From the NCBI GenBank assembly GCA_020832515.1, contig JAFIEN010000005.1:1-33204 (forward strand): a DNA stretch of 33,204 nucleotides, written 5' to 3'. The DNA is from Rubellimicrobium sp. Its GTDB lineage: Bacteria; Pseudomonadota; Alphaproteobacteria; Rhodobacterales; Rhodobacteraceae. Positions 10,701-18,080 of this stretch are shown in pieces. The position numbers were made by a program, and so were the translations under genes. Below the pieces are notes generated by a model, which made no database searches, was not told where the DNA came from, and worked only from the letters and a program-made list of their open reading frames with translations. Every line of letters starts with the position of its first letter. Within the stretch, counting starts at the first letter, position 1.

Positions 10701-12293
10701 CGCGAGCCGATGAAATCCTACCTGCGTTCGGCGGCAGGCCTCATCAAGCAATATGCCTGGGCCTTTCCGGCCTTCAAGAAACCAGCAGGTGTCAGCAACC
10801 CGATGCAGCTTGACCTGCGCAGCCTGTCCAAAGACGAGATGGAAGGGATCCTCGAATTCGCGTTCCTGCGCTATTTTGATGATTCCGGCCTTTTCGGGAC
10901 CATTGAAGATGCCCTCATGCGGGTCGAGCAACTCAAGCGCATCGGCGTCGATGAGATCGCTTGCCTGATCGACTATGGCATCAGCGCCGATCAGGTGCTG
11001 GACGGGCTGAAACCACTGGCCACGGTTGTGGCGCAGGCAAACCTTGCCGATACGTTGGCCGAGGACGATTTCTCGCTCGCCGCTCAGATCGTCCGGCATG
11101 GCGTGACGCATCTGCAATGCACGCCCTCGATGGCGCGCATGCTGGCCACCAATGACGAGGCGCGGATCGCACTGGCCGGGGTGAAACAGCTTCTGATCGG
11201 GGGCGAGGCGCTGCCCGGCGCTCTGGTCGCAGATCTGCAACGGGCCACCAGGGCGCGGATCGAGAACATGTACGGCCCGACCGAAACGACGATCTGGTCC
11301 ACCACCCAGCCGGCCACCGGCGATCGGGCGGTCACGGGCATTGGCACGCCGATCGCCAACACGCAGGTCCATGTCCTTGACGAAACCCTTGCGCCCCTGC
11401 CCGTCGGCGTCGCGGGCGAGCTTTTCATCGGCGGGGCGGGCGTCGCGCGCGGGTATTGGCAGCGCCCCGACCTGACGGCCGACAGGTTCATCCCCGATCC
11501 GCTCCGCCCGGGCGGGCGTCTTTACCGGACGGGCGACCTTGTCCGCTGGCGTGCGGATGGAACGCTCGATTTCCTTGGCCGCGCCGATCACCAGATCAAG
11601 CTGCGCGGCTACCGGATCGAACTGGGCGAGATCGAGGCCGCAATGGAGGCCGACCCCGCCGTCACCGCCGCTGTCGTCATCCCGCGTGAGGATGTGCCCG
11701 GGCTGGTGCAGCTTGTGGGCTACTACACCGGCGCGGGCGTGGACGAGGGGGCGCTGCGTGCCGGGCTGCAGGCGCGGCTGCCCGAACACATGGTGCCTGC
11801 GCGCTTCATGGCACTGGCCGCCTTTCCGCTGACGCCCAACAAGAAGGTGGACCGCAAGGCGCTTCCCGCGCCGTCCGACCGTCCCGGGGCCGCGGCACCG
11901 GCCGACCAGCCGAAGACCGGATCAGAAGGCCGGATCGCTGCGATATGGACGCGGATCCTTGGGGTGGCGCAGATCGGCCCGCGCGACAGTTTCTTCGATC
12001 TGGGCGGGCACAGCCTGCTTGCCGTCCAGGCACATCGCGACATCCGCGAGGCCCTGGCCGTGCCCGCGCTGTCGATCACCGACATCTTCCGCTTTCCGAC
12101 GCTGGCCGCACTTGCCGGGCGGGTCGATGCCCTCGTCGGACCGGGCACCCAGGGCACCGAGGCCAGCCGACCCGCGCCAGAGGCCGCCGCAGCCGAAACC
12201 GGAAGCCAACCCCCCTCAGACCGCGCCGCGGCGCGGGCCGATGCGATGGCCCGGCGGCGCGACCTGCGGGCGCGTCGCCGCGGCGCGGGCTGA
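7704..12293 (+). CDS. NRPS: formyltransferase - C-like remnant - adenylation domain split by luciferase-like monooxygenase - PCP (MupA/Atu3671-type)
   Basis: A 1529-residue enzyme. The start at 7704 has GGAG nine bases upstream and follows the GT2 stop by four bases; the ORF-track start at 7617 is inside the GT2. Residues 1-290 are a formyltransferase with Asn92, His94 (NFHDGPLPRY) and Asp130 (VDAGDI). Residues 316-500 resemble the C-terminal half of a condensation domain but lack HHxxxDG. The adenylation domain starts near 515, with A3 (FTSGSTGRPKG) at 671-681 and A4 (FDISVLELF) at Asp717. An LLM-class flavin monooxygenase domain (about 755-1100) is inserted between A4 and A5. The A domain resumes with YGPTE at 1190, GYRIELGEIE at 1302 and NKKVDRK at 1379. 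The PCP serine is 1437 (GGHSLL). The tail is Arg/Ala rich. The specificity residues read DILQLGMIWK, one change from the glycine code. There is no thioesterase. The domain order matches the family around TIGR04020 (Atu3671-like), recalled from memory. Confidence 0.93.
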   Translation: MPRFSAVLIGNESLAVHCGTLLIEAGHSLRAVVTRNAEVRNWASGHGLLVIEPGPGLDSRLAGLSFDWLFSIANLDLLPQSVLSLAARGAVNFHDGPLPRYAGLNAPVWAILNGEAQHGVTWHLIGGGVDAGDILEQRMFDILPTDTALTVNQKCYAAAIEGFPSVIARLEADAPGAMQQDLSTRSTFARDKRPEAAGLIDPSEAADRILRLVRALDHGDYPNPLTLAKLSLPDGLALVGRAERADGTGIPGTVLAVDGDSLTFACGDGAVRVSDLRHPRGVPLLPKLGPGDRLPPRPDAGALGAALGATLKDEGFWRSRLSEAMPAALPDLGGTRATEPLSCDLSLPGACDPDLAKAAFAALVLRMAEGEVADFDLARPTDAHGIQSDRLPVRLAASAPLTTFAEALSDARVRAPMAADLPARLGRPAPGPAKVALSDDPATGLLPGTALTLATARGHARLSGCPDRISPAAFALIAGRVQHLFDMLATLPPGATGQDLPLLPPSERQMILTDWNATETSVPDACLHHAFERQAAGTPDAPALTFENTTLSYAEVNARANSAAHRLVALGVGPGTLVGLHLRRSAELVIGALAILKAGGAYVPLDPAYPVDRIALYIEDAGTSVIVTDSALAADLPPHGAAVLLMDEATEAPATNPETAVTPADLAYLIFTSGSTGRPKGVMIEHRNVANFFAGMDARIPHDPPGTWLAVTSLSFDISVLELFWTLARGFHVVVAGDENRALVSSGNMQMTGRGMEFSLFYWGNDDGVGRDKYRLLLDGARFADAHGFCAVWTPERHFHAFGGPYPNPSVTGAAVAAVTRNLSVRAGSCVAPLHHTARIAEEWAVIDNLTNGRAALAIASGWQPDDFVLRPENAPPHNKAAMFTAIDQLRRLWAGEAVPFPAAGGGTFDVLTQPRPVSKRLPIWVTTAGNPETWREAGSIGANVLTHLLGQSIDEVAGKIAIYHDALRAAGHDPKDHKVTLMLHSFLCDTRERAREIAREPMKSYLRSAAGLIKQYAWAFPAFKKPAGVSNPMQLDLRSLSKDEMEGILEFAFLRYFDDSGLFGTIEDALMRVEQLKRIGVDEIACLIDYGISADQVLDGLKPLATVVAQANLADTLAEDDFSLAAQIVRHGVTHLQCTPSMARMLATNDEARIALAGVKQLLIGGEALPGALVADLQRATRARIENMYGPTETTIWSTTQPATGDRAVTGIGTPIANTQVHVLDETLAPLPVGVAGELFIGGAGVARGYWQRPDLTADRFIPDPLRPGGRLYRTGDLVRWRADGTLDFLGRADHQIKLRGYRIELGEIEAAMEADPAVTAAVVIPREDVPGLVQLVGYYTGAGVDEGALRAGLQARLPEHMVPARFMALAAFPLTPNKKVDRKALPAPSDRPGAAAPADQPKTGSEGRIAAIWTRILGVAQIGPRDSFFDLGGHSLLAVQAHRDIREALAVPALSITDIFRFPTLAALAGRVDALVGPGTQGTEASRPAPEAAAAETGSQPPSDRAAARADAMARRRDLRARRRGAG

Positions 12294-12300
12294 CCCTGCA

Positions 12301-12942
12301 ATGCGCGCAGAGCTGCTCGCCGCCGCAAGGGGGCTTGCGGGCGGGCAGGTCACCGTCGCCGGCGGCCCGATCGCGGCGCTCCAGCAACCGCTCCTGCCGG
12401 GCGAGGCCGAGCTTGTCCACCGGGCCGTGCAGTCCCGTCGCGACAGCTTCGCCGCCGGCCGCTGCGCCGCTCGCGCCGCGCTCGCCGCACTTGGCCAACC
12501 GCCCGGCCCGATCCTGCGCGGGGCGCATGGCGCGCCGCTCTGGCCCGAGGGCATCGTCGGCAGCATCACCCACAGCGCCGTCCTTTGCCTTGCCGTGGCT
12601 GCCCGGCGCGCGGACAGTGCGGGGCTTGGGGTCGACATCGAACCGGACCGCGTCCTGCCGCCCGGGATCATCGCCGAGATCGTCACCCCCGAGGACGACG
12701 CGGCACAGAACCCCGCCGCACCCCTGCGCATCTTTTCGGCCAAGGAAGCGGTCTACAAGGCACAATATCCGCTCAGCGGCCGCGTGATCGGCTTTGACGC
12801 CGTCAGCATCCGGTTTTGCCCCTCCGGCTTTGTCGCGACTTGGCGCGAGGACTGCCCACCGTTTCAGAGGGGCCGGACCATCGCGGGACGCCAGACTGTC
12901 ACCTGCGGCCATGTCCTGTCGCTGGTCATCCTGCCGGCGTGA
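12301..12942 (+). CDS. 4'-phosphopantetheinyl transferase, Sfp/EntD superfamily
   Basis: This 213-residue protein should move the phosphopantetheine arm of CoA onto the conserved serines of the PKS and NRPS carrier domains, making them active. The two family signatures are present: GVDIEPDR near residues 110-117 (metal-binding Asp and Glu) and FSAKEAVYKAQYP near 145-157. The SITHS segment before them matches the usual conserved histidine region. The ATG at 12301 lies seven bases after the NRPS stop, so it is the last gene of the PKS-GT-NRPS operon. The longer ORF start at 11959 is inside the NRPS. A dedicated transferase in the same operon supports the assembly line being functional. Confidence 0.93.
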   Translation: MRAELLAAARGLAGGQVTVAGGPIAALQQPLLPGEAELVHRAVQSRRDSFAAGRCAARAALAALGQPPGPILRGAHGAPLWPEGIVGSITHSAVLCLAVAARRADSAGLGVDIEPDRVLPPGIIAEIVTPEDDAAQNPAAPLRIFSAKEAVYKAQYPLSGRVIGFDAVSIRFCPSGFVATWREDCPPFQRGRTIAGRQTVTCGHVLSLVILPA

Positions 12943-13078
12943 TGCACCCTGCAATCATGGCGAAAAAGTGGCGGGGATTTCGCCCCCGGAAACACCGCGT
13001 TTCGGCAACACCGGGCCAACGCACCGGCTATTGAGTCGCTTGATGGTTGGCAAAGGGTTATTGTGGCAACCGGATGGC

Positions 13079-13099
13079 CAGTCTGCGGCACGCGGACTG
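13079..13099. repeat. GC-rich inverted repeat in the leader of the wzz-like gene
   Basis: CAGTCTGCG, a three-base loop (GCA), then CGCGGACTG. In RNA this is a nine-pair stem with one G-U pair. It lies 58 bases before the Wzz-like start codon, in the 215-base gap after the PPTase. No T-run follows, so it does not look like an intrinsic terminator. It could be a leader hairpin or a protein-binding dyad. I see no convincing promoter in this gap. Confidence 0.45.
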
Positions 13100-13157
13100 T
13101 CATGCATGCGCCGACAGGACAGATCCGCCGGATACGTCGGCCAGAGGGAGATCGAGG

Positions 13158-14486
13158 ATGGGACCCATCGCTTCGGCATCCGAGCTACGGGACGCGCTGC
13201 GCAGGCGCGCCTGGATCATTGCGCTTGTCCTCTTGACCGGCATGCCCGCGATGCTGTGGATCGTCTGGAACCTGCCCCGGATGTACGAGGCGACCGGCGT
13301 CATCCAGATCGAGGCCCCGGTCATTCCAGATGCCGTGGCGGGGCCGCTGGGCGGCAATTCTGCCAATCACCAGCTTGACCTGATCCAGCAGAAGATGTTC
13401 GCGCGGGACAATATCGTCTCGATCATCGAGACCTTCGACCTGTTCCCGTCCGACATGCCGATGCAGGAACAGATCGGGCTTCTGCGACAGGCGATCACCG
13501 TGGTGCGGCTTGTCGATCCGGCCCAGAGCTGGCGGCCCGACGTTCAGCCGCTGGGCCTGTCGATCACCACCCGGCTTGGAGATCCCGAACAGGTGGCGGA
13601 CGTCACCAATGCCCTGCTCGAAGGTATCATGGACGAGGCAAGGCGCCGGTCCGAAGGTCGGGCGACCGTGACCCTTGACTTCATGACCGCGGAAGAGGCG
13701 CGGGTCGCCTCCGACGTGACCGCGGTCGAGGCCGAGATCGCCAGGTTCCGCGAGGTCAATGTCGATTCGCTGCCCGAGATCACCGGCGAACAAAGATCGC
13801 GGCTGAACACGCTGACCGATGCGCTGATCGGCATCGAACGCGAAATCATCGCGCTTCAGACCGCAACAGACAGACTGCGCGTCGAGGATGCGGCCCGCCA
13901 GCTCGAGCAGTTGACGCAGCAACGGGCCCTGATTGCCGCAAGCGTCGCTGCGACCGAGGCAGCCCTTGCCGCCGCGCCCGCCGTCGAACGCGAGCTGGGC
14001 GCCCTGAACCGCACGCTCGATCTGCTCGAGACGGAGCTTGCGGTCCTGACCGCCCGCCGGACCGAGGCGGCGATGAACCAGTTGATCGAAAGTCAGGATC
14101 AGGCGCAGCGGTTCGAGATCCTGGAACGCGCGCTGGTGCCCGACTATCCGGTCTCGACCAGCCGCAGGAAGCTGGCGCTGGCGGGCGCGGTGGCCGTGAC
14201 GGGACTTGCCTTAGGGGTTGCGCTGCTGATCGAGTTTCTGAGTCCCCGTATCAGGACGGCAGAGCAGATGCAGCGGCATCTGGGGGTCAATCCGGTCATC
14301 GTGATCCCCGTCCTGCGCAGGCCGGGCCTGCTGCGCCGCCGCAATCTGACGCTCGCCGCCTTGCTGCTGGGGCTTGGTGCGGCCATCTGGGGGCTTCTGG
14401 CAACGGGCGGCAGAACGCTGGCCGACCTGATCGGATCGCTGATGCCACGTCAGGCGGGCCCCGCGCGAAACGTTCCGGGGGAATGA
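13158..14486 (+). CDS. Wzz/GumC-family polysaccharide chain-length determinant (no kinase domain)
   Basis: A 442-residue inner-membrane polysaccharide co-polymerase that should set the chain length of an exported polysaccharide. The start at 13158 was chosen because AGGGAG lies eight bases upstream; the ORF-track start at 13047 would add 37 non-conserved residues. A first membrane helix is at about 18-37. A long periplasmic part follows, with heptad-rich alpha-helical, coiled-coil-like stretches (about 175-320). A second membrane helix is at about 338-359, preceded by PDYPVSTSRRK, the Pro-rich motif typical of the family just before the last helix. A further hydrophobic stretch lies at about 397-418. 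No Walker motifs are present, so the cognate ATPase is separate and is probably the convergent gene next door. Only four bases separate the two stop codons. Confidence 0.88.
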   Translation: MGPIASASELRDALRRRAWIIALVLLTGMPAMLWIVWNLPRMYEATGVIQIEAPVIPDAVAGPLGGNSANHQLDLIQQKMFARDNIVSIIETFDLFPSDMPMQEQIGLLRQAITVVRLVDPAQSWRPDVQPLGLSITTRLGDPEQVADVTNALLEGIMDEARRRSEGRATVTLDFMTAEEARVASDVTAVEAEIARFREVNVDSLPEITGEQRSRLNTLTDALIGIEREIIALQTATDRLRVEDAARQLEQLTQQRALIAASVAATEAALAAAPAVERELGALNRTLDLLETELAVLTARRTEAAMNQLIESQDQAQRFEILERALVPDYPVSTSRRKLALAGAVAVTGLALGVALLIEFLSPRIRTAEQMQRHLGVNPVIVIPVLRRPGLLRRRNLTLAALLLGLGAAIWGLLATGGRTLADLIGSLMPRQAGPARNVPGE

Positions 14487-14489
14487 CCC

Positions 14490-14517
14490 GTCAGTAAGCG
14501 TATTCGGCGATACTGAC
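14490..14517. terminator. Possible hairpin at the convergent 3' ends
   Basis: GTCAGTA and TACTGAC form a perfect seven-base dyad with a 14-base spacer. It starts just after the Wzz-like stop and covers the last codons and stop of the convergent kinase-like gene. There is no T-run on either strand. It may help end transcription between the two converging genes, but it may be chance. Confidence 0.22.
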
Positions 14518-15510
14518 CCCATCGGCCTTGTTCAGGATCACGCCGACGACGGGTTTGTCCTCTCCGATCCGGCGGACCGTCTCCTTCATCTCGCGCGGCG
14601 TGGTCAGGCCACCGCCGGCGACAAGAAGCACACAATCCATATGCGGACGAAAGGCGATCACATCGTCCTGCGCCAAAGCGGGCGGCAGGTCATGGAGGAT
14701 CACATCCGGGCGCAGATCCTTTTCCATCCGTTCAAGCACCCGTGCGGTGCGGTCTTCTTGAAACAGCTCGGCCGCATAGGCCTCGGCCCGATGGTTCAGG
14801 CCAAGCGCGAGGTTTGCACCGATCCTGAGATCGTTCGGCCCAACCTTCCGCAGGATCGCCTCGGCCGGGATCTCTTCACGCAGGAAATCGCCCATCGTGC
14901 GGTCGACCTTCAGCCCTAGGTAACCGGCCAGCGAAGGGTTGCGCAGATCCATGTCCATCAGGATCGTACGGCAATTGTCATAGCGCGACAGGGCGATCGC
15001 AAGGTTGATTGCGGTGAAGGTCTTGCCGCAGCCCTTGGTGGGCGAGGTGATGCCGACCCGTCTCCAGCCCTTTTCGGCAAGCGCCTGCAAAAGTCGGCTG
15101 CGCAGGACGTCGAAGGCCCCATGCGCCGGATCGGTGCGCGCGGCGGTGATGACAAGGTTGCGCGCAAGCACGACCGGATCGACCGAAACGGACCCGAGGC
15201 CACCCCAAAGATCGACGATCCGGGGCAGATCGCCGGCGGTTTGCCCCGGCGATTGCGCCGAGGCCATCCTGGTCGATGTGGCCCCTGCATCTGCGGGCCG
15301 ATCCGGCATTGCCTCCGAACCGGGGGATCGGGCAGGTGGACGGGCACTGTCCTGCCGGGTGGCGGACCGCGCCTGTATCTTGGCCGGGGGACTTGCGACC
15401 TGCCCGTCCTCGCCGGACTCCTCAAGCCGCTCGATCTCGCTCAGAAGGCGCGCGCGCGTTCTGGGGTCAAGCCGTGACGGCTGTGGTTTGCGGTCCCGAG
15501 GGTCGTTCAT
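14491..15510 (-). CDS. CpsD/CapB-like BY-kinase-family ATPase for exopolysaccharide synthesis
   Basis: A 339-residue cytoplasmic P-loop protein. Start chosen at 15510 (MNDPRDRK), since the upstream extension to 15627 is low in conserved sequence. Residues 1-115 are a polar, probably disordered region rich in Pro, Arg and Ser. The ATPase domain has a Walker A motif SPTKGCGKT with Lys163, a Walker A' motif LMDMDLRNPS, and a Walker B-like VILHDLPPA. These are the hallmarks of bacterial tyrosine kinases that work with Wzz-type membrane partners in polysaccharide assembly. The C-terminus carries only EYAY rather than a long tyrosine cluster, so autophosphorylation capacity may be limited. A ParA/MinD-type relative is an alternative, but the neighbours favour the polysaccharide role. 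Confidence 0.83.
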   Translation of the reverse strand: MNDPRDRKPQPSRLDPRTRARLLSEIERLEESGEDGQVASPPAKIQARSATRQDSARPPARSPGSEAMPDRPADAGATSTRMASAQSPGQTAGDLPRIVDLWGGLGSVSVDPVVLARNLVITAARTDPAHGAFDVLRSRLLQALAEKGWRRVGITSPTKGCGKTFTAINLAIALSRYDNCRTILMDMDLRNPSLAGYLGLKVDRTMGDFLREEIPAEAILRKVGPNDLRIGANLALGLNHRAEAYAAELFQEDRTARVLERMEKDLRPDVILHDLPPALAQDDVIAFRPHMDCVLLVAGGGLTTPREMKETVRRIGEDKPVVGVILNKADGVSIAEYAY

Positions 15511-15655
15511 CTTCCGCTTTCTGGCCGGGCAAAGGTGTGCTCCTGCATGGTCTAGACACGACAATCTTGGCCAAATTACGCCATTGGTTCTGCAGGGCGG
15601 CATCGGCCGGCCCCTCGGTTCCTGCACATACGGGCCGTTCGCCCCCCCTGTTGCG

Positions 15656-16624
15656 TCACTTGTACTCGATCAGGCGCCGTTCAAGGCCGAACAGGCGCCG
15701 GATGTGAAAGCGCAGCATGCCCTGCACGTTCGGAAGCTTCGACAAGGTCAGGAATCCGGCCTGAAACAGGGCCTGCCGTGCCGCCATGCCCTGTTCGTGC
15801 AGACCTTTCGCCGTCCGCGCCCATGAGGCGGCATAGCCCAGCGCGACCAGAGCCACGATCCACGGCGCGCCGCCCGCCAGCGCAACCAGCGCGACAAGCG
15901 GCAATAGCCCGCCATAGACCCAGGCCCGCAGACACTCCTTGCGGAAATGGTCCGGCACCATGCCGCCCACTTCGGCAAAACCATGGCCGGCCCGTTCGGC
16001 CCGCCGCCACCATTCGGACAGCCGTGTCATGGCGATATCGTGATGCGTCATCACCACGGGCAGGCGGTGCACGCCATGGCCATGCGCGGCCACACGAAGG
16101 CAGAATTCCTCGTCCTCGGAACAGATGATCCCACCGTCGAAACCACCGAGCGCCGCAAACACATCGGCCCGCACCATCATGTCGCCGCCGCAGGCGCGGA
16201 TATCGCCCGCGGGGCGGTGCCATTCCCATTCGGCCATCCGGTGAAAGATGTTGCGCTCGGGCGCGATCTCGGTCCGCCAGCCGGTCACGATGCCAAGCTC
16301 GGGCCGCTCGGCCAGCGTACGGGCGGCGGTGGCGATCCAGCCGGGCGCGATCCGGCAATCGCCGTCCACGAACTGCACCGCATCCAGCGGCCCGCCCTCG
16401 GCCAGCGCCGCAAAGCCCGCATTACGCGCGCGCGCTGCGGTGAAAGGCCGGTCGCGGTCAAGCTCGACCACCCTGACCCCCATCGTGCGGGCCATCGCGA
16501 CGCTGTCGTCGGTCGAGCCGGAATCGACATAGACGATCGGCTCGACCTCGCCCCTCAGGCTTTCAAGACAGGCCCGCAGCCTTGCCCCTTCGTTCCGGCC
16601 GATGGCAACGGCACCGATCTTCAT
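15656..16624 (-). CDS. Family 2 glycosyltransferase with C-terminal membrane region
   Basis: A 322-residue glycosyltransferase that probably adds a sugar to a lipid-linked polysaccharide repeat. Motifs: VAIGRNEGARL at the N-terminus, YVDSGSTDDS for the nucleotide, the DxD-type FVDGDC, CGGDMMVRADVF, and CSEDEEFCLR as the acceptor/catalytic block. A hydrophobic stretch (YGGLLPLVALVAL and WIVALVALGYAAS, about 240-275) suggests membrane anchoring. The start at 16624 overlaps the upstream GT4 stop by four bases (ATGA on the minus strand), so the two form one operon. The ORF track's longer frame to 17257 is antisense-free but lies inside the GT4 gene in another frame. The donor sugar is unknown. 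Confidence 0.88.
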   Translation of the reverse strand: MKIGAVAIGRNEGARLRACLESLRGEVEPIVYVDSGSTDDSVAMARTMGVRVVELDRDRPFTAARARNAGFAALAEGGPLDAVQFVDGDCRIAPGWIATAARTLAERPELGIVTGWRTEIAPERNIFHRMAEWEWHRPAGDIRACGGDMMVRADVFAALGGFDGGIICSEDEEFCLRVAAHGHGVHRLPVVMTHHDIAMTRLSEWWRRAERAGHGFAEVGGMVPDHFRKECLRAWVYGGLLPLVALVALAGGAPWIVALVALGYAASWARTAKGLHEQGMAARQALFQAGFLTLSKLPNVQGMLRFHIRRLFGLERRLIEYK

Positions 16625-17889
16625 GAGGGCCGCACCCCTGGCCGCACCCCGCCCGCGCGGACCGACAGGATCAGCACCGCCAGCCAGGCCGCCTCGGTCG
16701 CTGCATCGAAATCGCGTTCGACACGGGCGCGGCCAGCCTCGCCCATGCGGCGGGCGGTGGCGGGGCTTCCGGTCACCTCGAGAAGCGCCAGCGCCAGCGC
16801 CTCGGCATTGCCGGGCGGGACCAGCCGCCCGCTGACGCCGTCCTCGACCAGGTCCGGGACACCGTCGACCCGCACCGCCACCACCGGCAGCCGCGCGGCC
16901 ATCGCCTCGACCATAGGCATAGACAGGCCCCCCGTCAGGCCCGGCAGGACAAAGGCATCGGCCCCGGCCAGCAGCGCAGGCAGATCCGCGTCGGACCTGT
17001 AACCGGCGAAGGTGACATCCACCCCCAGAGCCTGCGCAAGCGCCTCGAGCCTGGCCCGCTCCGACCCCTCGCCCACCAGCGTCAGCCGCAGCGGGGCGCG
17101 CGCGCTCCGGATGGCGGCCAGCGCCTCGATCAGGTCCGTCAGGCCGTGGGCGGGCATCAGCCGCCCGACATGGACCAGCCCGCCCGCCCCCCGCCGAGGG
17201 GCAGGCACGTGCCGGGCGGGATCGACGCCGGGATGGACGATATGCAGCCTGTCCCAATGCGCCGCATCCGAAAACAGCATCGCCTGCGACCGGGCGGCAT
17301 GGCTGGCGCAGGCAACAAAGGCGGCACGGGCAATCTTTTCGTCCAGACGCCAGCGGGCGGGTGCGGTGCGGGTGTCGGGGCCGTCAAGCGCAAGGCTGAA
17401 CGGAATGCCCGCCATCCGGGCGGCCAGCATCGCGATGGTGCCGCCTTCGGCCGCGTCATGGCTTTGCAGATGGACCGCACCGCGCGCGGCCAGCCAATCC
17501 GCCAGCACCACCGCCCGCAGCAGGCACCCCAGGTTGTAAAGCCGCCCGCGCATCCCGCCCGGCCCGGTCCGCCAGGCAAGGGCCAGCGCGCCCAGCCACC
17601 CCCTGAGATTGCCCAGCGCGCGGCGATGCGCGCGGAGCAGACAACGTGGGCGGCGCGCGGCCTCGCGCAGGTGAAAGGTCCCGGCGGCGGCCTCTGCCAG
17701 CCCCGGCTCGGCCAGATGTTCGGGGCCTGTGCGGCGAAGCGTACAGGTCTCGACCGCAAGGCCAAGCGCGCGCAGGGCCGCGACCTCGCGCAGAATGAAC
17801 AACTCGTCCAGGCGGGGGTATTCCCCGGCCAGACAGACGAGCGGCCCCGGAAGGGCATCCGTGGCGGCGCCGGTCATGTTCCCCGCCAT
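16621..17889 (-). CDS. Family 4 glycosyltransferase
   Basis: A 422-residue GT-B fold retaining glycosyltransferase, expected to build the polysaccharide repeat unit in the cytoplasm. The N-terminal domain starts with VCLAGEYPRLDELFILREV, the usual start of this group. The central SHAARSQAM and VHPGVDPARHVP mark the inter-domain segment. The C-terminal domain shows VGRLMPAHGLTDLIEAL, LTLVGEGSERARLEALA, and a GxSMPMVEAMAARLPVVA block, where the family's E-x7-E region is partly kept (the first Glu is replaced in LTGGLSMPMVE). It ends with VEDGVSGRLVPPGN. Start is 17889 or 17877; both ATGs fit, and GGGGA lies just before the second. It overlaps the GT2 downstream. Confidence 0.88.
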   Translation of the reverse strand: MAGNMTGAATDALPGPLVCLAGEYPRLDELFILREVAALRALGLAVETCTLRRTGPEHLAEPGLAEAAAGTFHLREAARRPRCLLRAHRRALGNLRGWLGALALAWRTGPGGMRGRLYNLGCLLRAVVLADWLAARGAVHLQSHDAAEGGTIAMLAARMAGIPFSLALDGPDTRTAPARWRLDEKIARAAFVACASHAARSQAMLFSDAAHWDRLHIVHPGVDPARHVPAPRRGAGGLVHVGRLMPAHGLTDLIEALAAIRSARAPLRLTLVGEGSERARLEALAQALGVDVTFAGYRSDADLPALLAGADAFVLPGLTGGLSMPMVEAMAARLPVVAVRVDGVPDLVEDGVSGRLVPPGNAEALALALLEVTGSPATARRMGEAGRARVERDFDAATEAAWLAVLILSVRAGGVRPGVRPS

Positions 17890-18080
17890 TCCGGCAGACC
17901 GCCCAAGCCGACCGGGGGGATCAGCAGGGCCATGGCATCGGCTCCATCGGCGCGGCGGGCCGGGTCGCGGTCATGCGCGCCGATCAAACTCACCCCACCC
18001 ATGCGCTGCCCTCGTTCAAGGTCATGCCCTCTCATCCCCGGACCACAAGAGGATGGCAACAGTTTGTCGCCCATGCACGT

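Noticed and set aside
7614-11789. 1391-residue minus-strand ORF opposite the NRPS
   Set aside because: Same codon-aligned antisense effect; no recognisable domain and the NRPS frame explains the sequence.
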